Assembly (NCBI GenBank): GCA_027600665.1
Contig: JADGJL010000064.1
Span: 11,709-49,702 of the forward strand
Source of the DNA: Irineochytrium annulatum
Taxonomy: Eukaryota; Chytridiomycota; Chytridiomycetes; Chytridiales; Chytridiaceae
Direction of reading: 5' to 3'
DNA length: 37,994 bases
The position numbers and the translations under genes were made by a program. A model generated the notes under the pieces. That model was not told the origin of the DNA. It did not search any database and saw only the letters and a program-made list of their open reading frames with translations. Shown here in pieces: positions 22,440 to 32,800 of this stretch. How positions within the stretch are numbered: position 1 is the stretch's first letter; each line of letters begins with the position of its first letter.

Positions 22440-22663
22440 TCCGTGTGATGAAAGGCCGTCGTCAATTTTTACTAATCATCCATTCATTTGACCAAGCGTG
22501 GCTGCGAAATCGATTGGATCGTAACGAGGTCGTATTCCGCTTTGCAACACGCATTCCCACCTCGGCCGATAATAGTAGCGGTATCGCTCTTTGATCGACG
22601 ACAGTGATCACATTGAGTGGAGTGAGAGACGTTTCTTGATTGCAATCAGTCCATTTATAAGCC

Positions 22664-23313
22664 ATGCCCTCCGTCCTGTTCGTTTGCCTGGGTGCGTTCA
22701 TTTCATAATGTTTACTCGATCTCCTCGTTTTGTTCCTTGGTTGCATTGTTCTGGTGATTTTTGCTTCTTGCTTTGCATTCTAAACCTCCCTCTTTATTTC
22801 GTTGTTATTTCGTACCTGCAGGGAACATTTGCCGCAGCCCAATGGCCGAGGCGGTATTTACGCATGTCGTCAAGGAGCGGGGCGTTTCCGAGGAATTCCC
22901 GCTTATCGACTCTTGCGGGACCGCTGGATACCACGTTGGAGAGGTTCCGGACACGCGTTCGTTTGAGTGTTGTCGGCAGCACGGGGTGGCAATGAACCAC
23001 AAAGGCCGGCAATTAAAGAGGGAAGACTTCTCGCGCTTCGACTACATCCTGTGCATGGATCATAGTAATTTGCAGAATGCCAAAAGGGTGCAGCCCGCGG
23101 GGTCCACAGCTAAGCTTGGCCTTTTTGGAGACTACGGCGGCTATAATGGGGTTCCTGTCTTTGCTACACTTGTAAAGTTGTCCGCCTCTGATTTTAGGTC
23201 TGTTTCAGGAAGTTGTCGAAGACCCATACTATGGCGGGCTTGAGGGCTTTGAAGTGAACTTCAAGCAGGCGAAACGTTTTAGCGAAGGCTTTTTGGATTC
23301 ATTAAAGAGGTAA
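22664..23313 (+). CDS. LTP1/ACP1: Low-molecular-weight protein tyrosine phosphatase
   Basis: Small cytosolic phosphatase using a Cys-phosphate intermediate. Exons: 22664-22691, 22822-23150, 23209-23313; 153 residues, the usual size. The P-loop C8-LGNIC-R14-S sits across the first splice junction (130-nt intron), then SPMAEAVF, SCGTAGYHVGEVPDTR, the hinge DFSRFDYILCMDHSNL and the general-acid loop DPYYGG (Asp near 124). The second intron (23151-23208) could end at either of two nearby AGs; the TTTCAG at 23208 keeps EVVEDPYYGG in frame with phase 0. AATAAA at 23326-23331 follows. The stop lies 97 bp from that of the convergent NDFIP-like gene. Confidence 0.94.
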
Positions 23314-23325
23314 TGCCTACGACAC

Positions 23326-23331
23326 AATAAA
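23326..23331 (+). terminator. AATAAA poly(A) signal candidate for the tyrosine phosphatase
   Basis: AATAAA 12 nt after the stop, inside the 97-bp interval to the convergent NDFIP-like gene, so the two 3' UTRs probably overlap. Confidence 0.45.
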
Positions 23332-23410
23332 GCAGAATAGTATAATCCAAATGGCTTTACTATTAATGCATTTTTGTCTGATTTTCGGTGAAGGAATGTG
23401 CTGAGCGTCT

Positions 23411-24454
23411 TTACACTGCTGATGTCCGGTCGTCAACGTTTTGGATAACGGCTCGAATCCGCTGAACGCGAACGAACTCCGCATTTGCCCTCTGTCGTGG
23501 TAACATAGATTGATACTTACATAATGGTGAGAAAAAGTGTGAATACGCACCAGCATGATCAAGAAGCCGACTAGCATCATCATATCTTCCCAAACGTTTA
23601 ATCAGTAAACGCAAATGTCGACGACGACAAGTAATCCTTACATGCCACCCATTCGTTCTGCATCGCAATTTGCTCCTGCTCGCTGTTGGCAAAGTTGTCG
23701 GGGTCGTTCCGGTACGCGTACACCTCAGCCTCTGCTGATTTCGCCTTCAACAGCAACCCATATCTGAGAATATTCAACTTTAACACGAGCCTTCGTTTCC
23801 TAGTCGTCACTAACCGTATGAGAGTAATTCCAAGACCAGATCGTGAACCGTGCTGTTATAATGGTCGGCAAAGCTTAAAAAAATTGAAGATCTCACCTTG
23901 GCCGCGTGAGACGTTGCCAGCATGGAGGTCAACAGAAAACCCTACAAAATGTATTCAGCGCGCCCTCGCGGAAAGGTATGCTTACAATAAAATCGAAGCT
24001 CATAGAAACAATCAAATTGACGAAGAACGTAAAGAAGTTGCCAACAGGCATCCCTGCAAGGGTGTGATCAATAAACCGAACACTCTCTCGGAGCGTCACC
24101 TTCCACAAGGACGTCCCCGTCCTCGGAAAAGCTGGTGACGACGGTTGCATCGAGATAGTTGGGGCTGTTTTCCAAAACAGCGTCCTGGTACGACGGCGGC
24201 TCCAGCTCATCAAAGGTCTTCCCGCCGGCCTCAGCGTTGGTGACGCTCAGGTTTGCAAAAACTCCGTCGTTGCCCGTCCCCACGGGCTGTGCCGAGGCCG
24301 ATGATGAGGAGGAGGCTGAAGGCTGTACTGCCACCCGCGAGGGTCCCGATGGTCCCTGGGACGACGGGGCGACGAGCTGCACTTCATCGAAAGAGGTTCT
24401 GTCGAAAAGGACGTCCTCCTCATCTTCCCCGACCCTCTGGTATCTCGGCATCAT
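23411..24454 (-). CDS. NDFIP: NDFIP/Bsd2-family membrane adaptor for NEDD4/Rsp5 ubiquitin ligases
   Basis: Endosomal/Golgi membrane protein that recruits HECT ligases of the NEDD4/Rsp5 type to cargo. Exons: 24454-24100, 24053-23986, 23941-23897, 23852-23815, 23763-23642, 23585-23551, 23491-23411; 247 residues. The cytosolic N-terminus is Ser/Pro-rich with a PY motif EPPSYQD (PPSY 86-89), the WW-domain ligand. After GMPVGNFFTFFVNLIVSM come the family-specific transmembrane hairpins SFDFIGFLLTSMLATSHAAK and GSRSGLGITLIRYGLLL, then a third segment NEWVAYMMMLVGFLIML. Six introns cut the membrane half into 35-122-nt exons. Only one clear PPxY is present, where some relatives have two or three. The start is the first of two adjacent ATGs. 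Confidence 0.92.
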
Positions 24455-24525
24455 GAATTACGAGGAGGGGTTGATTCGTGTGAAACGGAGTCTTTTTAGT
24501 CTATCTGATCTGACGTTGGGAAGGG
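24455..24525. promoter_or_regulatory. 71-bp divergent start-to-start interval, NDFIP-like and HIS4
   Basis: Two outward-facing ATGs are 71 bp apart. I looked for a TGACTCA-type amino-acid-control site that would suit HIS4 and did not find one. Shared promoter inferred from spacing only. Confidence 0.4.
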
Positions 24526-27479
24526 ATGATCGTCGTCGCCTCCGAAGAACTGGGAAAGGTGAAAACCTTCGGCCTCGTCGCCGACGTGCTTGTGTCGCTG
24601 GACGCCTCGACGAAATGCCAAGCTGCGTTCGACTCCACGACCTGTTGGATTGAGATGCCTCTCATGCAGGACAAAGATGTTACGCGCGCCATTCAGGTCT
24701 TGGACTCTGGTGCATCGAAGATCGTAATTAGCCCGCCGCCGAATGCATTGGGTGGAAACGCGGCCATCTCGGAGTATCAGTCGTTCGCGGAATCCGTGTT
24801 GCCTTCCATCCCTGGAGATCGTGTGATCATCCGGTTGCCCGCATTGGCGGAGAAACCTCTGCTCGACGTCGTATCTCTGCTGAACCCGAACGTGGGCGGC
24901 TTCATTTTGAAGCTAAATTTCGACATCTCTGTGATCGACACTGACTCTGACCCTGATGCCAACACGCCAAGGAAAACATTCGAGCGTCAACAGGCACAGA
25001 ACCTGTTAAAGCAGATAGCGGTCGCTTTGGGTCAGGATGGATACAGGAGAAGACTGATCATCGACACGTCGACTATCGTTCCATCCTATTCGCTCATTTC
25101 GAAACTTGATAAACAGAACGTTGATGTGTTGCTTGACCGATCTGTGTTTGGTGACGGGGAGACGAAAACTGCCGGCAAGCTCGACATAGCGGAAGCCGTT
25201 GCTGCGTGTCTTGTCACCGACCGTGCGGACGGGTTGTATCCGACAATGGTTGTGGATGAGCAAAGAGTCGCGCTGGGGTTAGCGTACACGTCGGTGAAGA
25301 GTTTGGCAGAAACGATTCGGACGGGGCAGGGAGTCTACCAGTCGCGATCGCGTGGATTATGGTATAAGGGATTGTCTTCCGGAGCAACTCAGACAATCAA
25401 GCGAATTGGGATTGACTGCGATAAGGATACCTTGCAGTATGTGGTAGATCAAAAGGATCCTGGTGCGTCGATTGTGCAAAGATTTGCTGTTGTTTAGTCG
25501 CTTATTGACAATGTTTGGTTAAGGCTACTGCCATCAAAACACTCGAACGTGCTTTGGCCACGACTCCGGTATCACTGCCCTTGCGAGCCTGTTGCGCAGC
25601 AGGAAACAGTCCGCCCCCACCGGATCGTACACGCGGCGGCTGTTTGAGAACTCGGCACTACTGCACTCTAAGATTATAGAGGAGGCGAACGAGCTTTGTG
25701 AGGCGACGACCCCGGAGGACATTGCCTGGGAAGCTGCCGATCTGATATACTTCGCACTGGTGAAGTGTGCTCAAGCTGGAGTGTCGATGTCGGATATAGA
25801 GCGGCAGCTCGATAGGCGGTCGAAGAAAGTGACGCGACGCCCCGGCGACGCTAAGCCGGAGTGGACGAAGTCGGAGAACGGATCTTCGGGCGAGAAGAAG
25901 AAGGCGGAGCCAGAGAGGAAAGATCCGTCACCCCAAGCGCCTGCAGATGCTCCCGCCACGACGGATGCAGCTGACGCTTCAAGTTCAATGAAAATGAAGA
26001 TTATAGTTGCGTCGTCTTTATCTAAGTCAGAGCACGCAGCGCTCCTGCGTCGGCCGGCCATTAAGTCAGAAGAGATCCTTTCGAGGGTCAAGCCGATTAT
26101 CAACGATGTTGCCAACCGCGGTGATACGGCTCTGATAGAGTTTACGAAGAAGTTCGATGGCGTTGAACTAGCGTCGACAGTACTAAAAGCCCCGTTTGAC
26201 GGCGATTTGATGGCCATATCTGAGGAGTCGAAGCGAGCTATCGACGAAGCCTACGAGAATATCTTCAAGTTTCACGATGCACAGCTAGAGCGCGCACCGT
26301 TGATTGTTGAAACTATGCCGGGAGTTGTGTGCTCGAGGTTCTGTCGGCCGATTGAACGCGTCGGCCTTTACGTGCCGGGAGGGACGGCGGTCCTTCCTTC
26401 GACAGCGCTTATGCTCGGAGTGCCTGCGAAGGTCGCCGGCTGCACTGAGATTGTCATTGCTTCGCCACCGCGAAAGGATGGCACACCCGTTCCGGAAATC
26501 GTTTACGTCGCTGCTAAGATTGGCGCCGCTGCCATCGTTATGGCCGGAGGTGCTCAAGCCGTTGCTGCGATGGCGCATGGGACGGAAAGTGTTCCTAAAG
26601 TAGATAAAATTTGCGGTCCTGGAAACCAATATGTAACCGCCGCCAAAATGTTATTGCAGGTAAAAAGTTTTTTTGCTTCTCGTTTCGAACATGTACTCAC
26701 ATGAGCGGCAGAATGACGCTTCGGCAATGATTTCAATTGATATGCCGGCGGGCCCTTCCGAAGTTTTGGTGGGATAACAATGCCCCCGACCTCTTAGGCT
26801 AACGATGACTCACTTTCAGGTGATTGCCGATAAGTCTTGCAATCCTGCCTATGTCGTCTCGGATCTTTTAAGTCAAGCGGAGCATGGAGGCGATAGCCAG
26901 GTCTGCATCATTTCGTGGCATCCCGTTGACGCCTTCTAGGTCGTTCTTGTCGCAGTTGCGATGGACGCAGCTAAACTACAGGCTATTGAAAGAGAAATAC
27001 AGGAGCAGGGAAGTGCGCTGCCACGAGCAGCGATTGTTCGGACGTCGCTCAATGCCAGCTTCATTCTACAAGTAGAAACAGTGGAGGAAGCCTACGCCTT
27101 TTCGAACTCGTACTGCCCAGAGCACCTGATATTACACATTGAGAACGCGCCAGAAACGCTTTCTCTCGTTAAAAACGCAGGATCCGTGTTTGTGGGGCAA
27201 TGGTCGCCGGAAAGGTATTCGTCAACCAACCGCTAACGATACTGACGAGTTGCCAGCTGCGGAGATTACGCGTCCGGCACGAACCACACCCTCCCCACGT
27301 ATGGTTACGCTCGCATGTATTCCGGCGTCAGCACGGCGACGTTTGTGAAATACATCACAAGTCAGAACTTGTCTAAGGACGGTCTTCGGGGAATCGGCAA
27401 CACGGTGATGAAACTTGCTGAAATTGAGGGCCTGGAGGCGCACAGGAACGCAGTGGCGTTGCGAATGAAGGACATATAA
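24526..27479 (+). CDS. HIS4: Trifunctional histidine biosynthesis protein HIS4 (PRA-CH, PRA-PH, histidinol dehydrogenase)
   Basis: Catalyses steps 2, 3 and the last two oxidations of histidine synthesis. Exons: 24526-25462, 25524-26659, 26712-26768, 26820-26900, 26940-27214, 27257-27479; 902 residues. Order: an N-terminal region of about 210 residues without recognised motifs; PRA-cyclohydrolase ([24 protein letters not shown], metal site D297-CDKD, and CHQNTRTCF completed only by splicing); PRA-pyrophosphohydrolase ([33 protein letters not shown]); a Lys/Glu/Pro/Ala-rich linker; histidinol dehydrogenase ([45 protein letters not shown], zinc-site [10 protein letters not shown], catalytic [26 protein letters not shown]). 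Introns 39-61 nt. This fusion order is the fungal HIS4 order. Stop is 5 bp from the convergent NCAPH stop. Confidence 0.97.
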
Positions 27480-27490
27480 TGTTTTTATTT
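27480..27490. terminator. Overlapping 3' ends of HIS4 and NCAPH, with an AATAAA in the 5-bp spacer
   Basis: HIS4 stops at 27479 (+) and NCAPH stops at 27485 (-). The minus strand reads AATAAA at 27489-27484, spanning the NCAPH stop codon itself. Any 3' UTR of either gene must run antisense into the coding sequence of the other. Confidence 0.5.
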
Positions 27491-29589
27491 CGGGGTAGTG
27501 ATATGTAGATCACCCATGCTGCTCTCCGTCGTTATGCTCAGCTGCCTCTCATTAGCCAAATGCAAAAGGCAAATAAAACAGTATGCGATTGAAATGTCGT
27601 CGTAGTCTTTGGACGTGTATTTGTCGCGGAGCGCCGATAAGACATGCGTAAATGTAGGGTTTCCTGCTCTTTCCTTTACATAGTAAACCATATCAGTTCG
27701 GCGGAAGTATAAGAAATATACCTCTACCCCAGTAAGGCTGCTCCATATATTCTCCTTCAATTTCTTGACGTCGATTCTCTTCGGCGCTTTTGCAAACTTC
27801 ATAAACGTGGCTTTCACCTTCTTTGGCTCGGCGACGAGTTGATCTCCGTACGAAAACACATCGTTCGAATAATGTGGCGATGCACTATTGTAGGTGTTTT
27901 CCTCGCCGAAGCCGCCGAAGTCGTCTTGATCGTCTTCGGAATTCTCTTGATGCTCTATTGTCGTCAGAGGGTGCATGAGGCGAAGCACGTACCAGGAGTC
28001 TCATTTTGGGTAAATATAATGGCATCATTTTGATGCTCGACCCAGAAGTCCGCGTTCACATCTGCACCTACTTGCGTAAGAGCCTGCTTTGCATCAAAAA
28101 ACATGCCTGCTACGCTTGTTATTTTTCCATCCTGTGATTGGAATTTTGGCTTGAACACTATCAGTATTTTAGCAGAGCGTAATTACAACCTTCATAGTGG
28201 GTCTCAGAAAAAGCCTATGAAAGTCGGAGTTGGAGAAATGCTCATCGTTTGGGAGCAGATGTCGTACCGCCGACCGTTCAATACTTTTAGGCATGGTTAC
28301 TGATGCCGAGCTCCTTGCAAAGATTTCCTTTTCTGTTTGGCCCTCCGCGAAAATGTCCACTTTAATTTTCTCGACTTTTACACGCTTGGCTTCCTTCACG
28401 TCCGTCTCTGTAAGCTGTTAGGTGATGCGAAGAAGCGGCTGGACCAACTCTTTATTGGCTGTGGTTTCCACTGGGCTGGTCCAGCCCACGGGAAGTAGGA
28501 GAATGCTCCTTCTTCGTCGAAGACAGACAGATTGACCACCCGCATTATTTCGGTTCTAGCGTCGGTGGCAAACTCCATTGGTTGGGTCCTTTCGAAATAG
28601 CCATCGCCATCGGAACTTTCATAGTCATGACCGAAATTATCGAAAGTGTTGTCGTCATGACTTGTAAGCCCTGCGTCTTTCGCAATGTCGCCAAAAACGT
28701 CCCCTATGCTAAATTCACTTCCACCGCTACCAAATTGAAACTCGAAGTTCTTCAACGACGGGCATATATCGAGATCCCATATTGTACTCAACGACGGCAG
28801 AAACTTCTCTATGGTCGTAATTAGCTGCGAACTTATAAGCTGTACACTTACCGCGAAGCTTCGTGATGTTGATGGGCATGGGAGGTACTTCCGTCTGGTT
28901 GCCTTCCAGACTGGATGCCCCACCGGAGGCATCGCTTGAATCAAATATAATCCTTCCCTCCGGTGCTATTTTTAAATGATTTAACAGCAACCCTGCGGCC
29001 GTCCCCTCATCGAAGTCAGTCGACGTTTTGCGAAAGATGGGGTCGACGCTGAACTCGACCTCAATGGACTTCACATTCAAAGCCGAGATATCTTTTTCTA
29101 GCGTACTCCCATGCCTCACAGCCTGTCATCGTCTTTTAGAGCTCATCCGACGAGGGAGGGTACCCACCTTCCTTTTCTTGCCCTCACCCTCCCCTCGCTC
29201 CGGGTTATTGTCCCCATCTGTAGCCGCTGAAGGTTATGAGCAAGCATGAAAGTCACGACGACACCTGCTCACCAGCGTTGCGATCTACCAATCCACTCAA
29301 CAACTTCTTGGCCTCGAAGTCGACAGAATCAACCCGCGATGTGTAGACCATAATACAACCATCCAGCGTGCAAGAAGCTCTCTGAAAGTTGATGGATTCC
29401 CCATCCTTCACCAGTGTCAAGTAATGGAAGTAGTCAACGAGGGCCAGATTCCAACAGTTTGATGGATTAATTTTCTAGCACGACGGATCAGGCCTGATCT
29501 GAGCCCGCGGATAATACCTTCTCGGATGCCAGCTTCATCCACTCATCGACGGATCGCTTGTCGGGCTGGGAGGATCGTGCCTCCGTCAT
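27485..29589 (-). CDS. BRN1: Condensin complex subunit NCAPH/Brn1 (Barren, kleisin)
   Basis: Kleisin that bridges the SMC2/SMC4 heads in condensin. Exons: 29589-29518, 29474-29273, 29217-29168, 29122-28852, 28808-28449, 28407-28190, 28149-27993, 27954-27722, 27673-27485; 583 residues, rather short for the family. Conserved blocks: VDEWMKLASEKKINPSNCWN, INFQRASCTLDGC, YTSRVDSVDFEAKKLLSGL, EVEFSVDPIFRKTSTDFDEG, CPSLKNFEFQFG, acidic middle, RIDVKKLKENIW and the winged-helix end ISIAYCFICLLHLANERQL. The N-terminus lacks the long leader seen in many relatives, so an upstream exon cannot be excluded. Eight introns, 38-55 nt. Splice choices at 28150-28189 (acceptor TTCAAG) and 28809-28851 (acceptor CATAG) were fixed by frame and by the conserved blocks. 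Confidence 0.92.
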
Positions 29590-29839
29590 CTCGGATGTAG
29601 AAGTTCGATGTCGAGGTCAGACCCATTTGTCCAGACAGGGAGTCTAACACGATGTGATGGCGAACTTCGGTTATCCTAAACAGGGCCGTGGTTGTTGGGA
29701 CCTCTTAACGATTTTTGGTGAGGGCGGAAAGGGATTGCAACAGTCCACATCACATTCAGTCAGCAGTAGAGTTTTTCAGGGTCAAAACGTAATATATCCT
29801 TTTTATTGTATTATGTGCACAGCTTGGCGAAGTTTGAGC

Positions 29840-32800
29840 TCAAAATGGGATTCCTGTGTTTGCTTTCAGTGTTGAGATAGTAGACAATGACATACCATTC
29901 TGTAGGTTCTGGAATCGATCATAGAATCGACTTCAAGGTATTTAGTCAATATCTCTAACTTTCGCTTTACCTAAATTGGTTCTCATGCGCCACTTTGATC
30001 TGCGCCATCATGAAATCGGCAGCTTGCCTGTCGCTTTTGCCGGGCTGGAACTTCTCGCGAAGCTTGCTGATGGTTTGCTCGCCTACCACTGGTTAGAGCT
30101 AGCGCATTAGTTCATCCACCTTTGAAGCAGGGAAGACCTGAGTCCCTCATTATCCGCACCATGTCGACAATTTGATCAGCGTACGGCCTAATGAGTCAAT
30201 GAAAGTTTTTCCCAAAAAAAATATACCGGACCGCAAGGTAGGCCTTCACTATCAGCTCTGAGAACAATTTGTACTCGGGCGTGTTGACGTCTCCGCCCAT
30301 GAGAGATATCATTTCGGTCGTCAACTTGAAAGGTGATGCCTCAAATTCGATTCCTCCAGGTGCGATATCCAATATAAAGCCGAAGTCTGGGACTTATGAG
30401 CGCCAGCAGGCCCTCCACCTCTTACCGATATGAAGTATGTGGCCCTTGTCATCAAACATAATGTTGCCGTTGTGTCGGTCCTTAATGGATACGATGTATA
30501 GTACCAAGGAATATGCCGCTAGACTCCTAATAAAGGCGTCTTGGGCCTGCGACACTTTGAGATGCTAGTTTTTACAAAAGTAATACCATTCGGAAAGCGA
30601 GCGCGTCCGTAGTTCCAAACTTCTCCAGGAAGTAGCTTACAGTATCATTAAAGGATGCATTAAGAACGCACCTACTTCGGTAAGCTGTTGACCTTCTCTC
30701 GGCCCATCATGTCTCGCGATATTGATCGTGGTAAAACCTCGATGATGCCGCACTACCAAGGGTCAACGTCACGCTGTCAATTGCTTACTATACCCCTGGA
30801 TCGGTTGCAACGACTCGATAGGGATATAAGTACAGATCTAAGCCTGCCGCGGAGAAGATGCTTTTAAAGATGCTAATGAGCTGTAAAGCTAGCACGTCTT
30901 GGCGACAGTCATCTCCCACTTTAAAGATGACAGATAGCCATTGTGCGTCAACTTTGTTGACAACCTTTACGTCGGCAGCGCCCGTTTCAATCGGCCGTTG
31001 AATCTTAAACGTGGCCATGAAAGGCGCCTGTTGCGTTGGTAAGATGGTATGAAATTCCCCGGTTTTTAGTATCACCTTCGCATGACTTTGAAGAGGCCTC
31101 CCGGAGTCATAGTCAATGTCAGCGACAGTACTATCAGGATTACTAGGTAGATACACTCCGACGTCGACCTGGATGGACCGCAACTCCTCGTCTATTTTTT
31201 TCTTGGGGAAAAGTAAGTCTATCTTGGCGGTATCACGTCATGTACCTTCTTCTCGGTCTTGCTCTTTTGAATGAAAGGCTTTAACTTCCCAGAAATCCCA
31301 GTCACCTTTTTGAAGAAGGTGAACTCCCGTTCGTAAAACTCTTGGTCTTCCCCCGAAAGACCCTTAACTATTTTTTCGATTATTCGATCCAACGAAGGCT
31401 TAAGCGAATCCTCCTATATACGCTTTTAGAAGGAACGCATACCAATCTCGATCACTTACGACTTCCCTTTCTTCATGTTTGCTTTCTTTAACGAAGTAAT
31501 ACATGTTTGCTTTCATATTCCATATAATTTGATGCTGTATGTGGATCAATACAAATAAAGAAAGCAATCCCCACCGCAAAAAGCTGCGAAAACGTAGCCG
31601 CCTTCAAAATGAAGTGCTCGACATAACCAACCGCGTCGTATCGAAGAGCTTGGACGATTTGAGGCACATAGAAGAACACTAGCTCAATAGGGAAATGATC
31701 CAAGACATGGACCGCATATTGTAGAATCCACGGCTGGGTTATTGCATTGGGTGACGTCAATAAGCAAATCGCGGTTATCGGAGCAACCGGTGCCCAGAAT
31801 AGGAGGAACTAGAATCGTCAGGTCAGATCGGTCGAGCAATGCACTCGTACTCTAGTATGGTCGCTTTCCGGAGTCTCGGATTCTACAAACGACGCAAGGG
31901 CTTCAGGTGCTTGACATAATTCTATTGGCGAAGGCGACCCGCGCTCGGCAGCGAGAAAGTCCTGTATATCTCCGAATCTCTTAGAGAGATAGACCGCCAA
32001 AATTGGGTCTAAATCCCAGGCGATATCAGAGATGCGTCCCCATTTGACCTTCATATTGTCAGTCACAGAAATCTTGGTTGTCGACGGACTTGCTCTCTTT
32101 GTGGCAAGCTAACCTCCGGACTTTGATCACGTTGGTCAGCGAGAGGCTTCTCCCAAGTTAAAGATTTGGAGATTTCGCTTTCGACAAGCAATAGAAGCAA
32201 CTGCACAGCCTCTGGAATCTCCACTAGGCAATATTAGGCAACAATCTAAGCCGTATGAAGAATTACCTCGTTTAAATAGCGTCCCGAAGTTAGCAGCTGC
32301 TATTCGTACGGTCAACATTTCAGAGCAAGAACTTTTTTCCAATCTCGCTTTCCGCAGCAACGCTGCAAAAGTGGTAATATTACTGCTTTCAAATTCGAGC
32401 CACCTAATGCGCGTTAAAGCGGTCATACGCCAAAAGACCGCCTACATGGGTGGATGGCGGAACCATTGGAACGCTCCATTCAACACCGCATACCAAGCCA
32501 GCACAGCTGACGAATCGTTCAGATTTTCGAGTTCCTCCACCACAAGCAACCCCAATATTGAAAGGGTAAAGATTGTCTCCCTTAGAACCTTGTTCGGCCT
32601 GACACAAATTATGTCCAAACAAAGGAAAGGAACCTCTAAAATGGCCTACCGTTTTGTGACTAAGCCATTCAAGGTGATTTTGACAAACGTGGCAAATACG
32701 CGGACGTACTCCTTGCCACGCAGTAAAGTTTCTTTGTACTTCGACAACAAGAAGCGAGCAAGTTTTAAATGCACAAGACTATCGTCGGCATCCTCTCGTG

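Noticed and set aside
23440..23460. GGCTCGAATCC resembling a tRNA T-arm / B box
   Set aside because: It lies in the last coding exon of the NDFIP-like gene, and no acceptor stem or anticodon arm surrounds it.
32442..32444. TAG stop interrupting the PI4K-alpha frame, suggesting a pseudogene
   Set aside because: A 42-nt intron with good donor, branch site and acceptor removes it and restores the conserved Trp.
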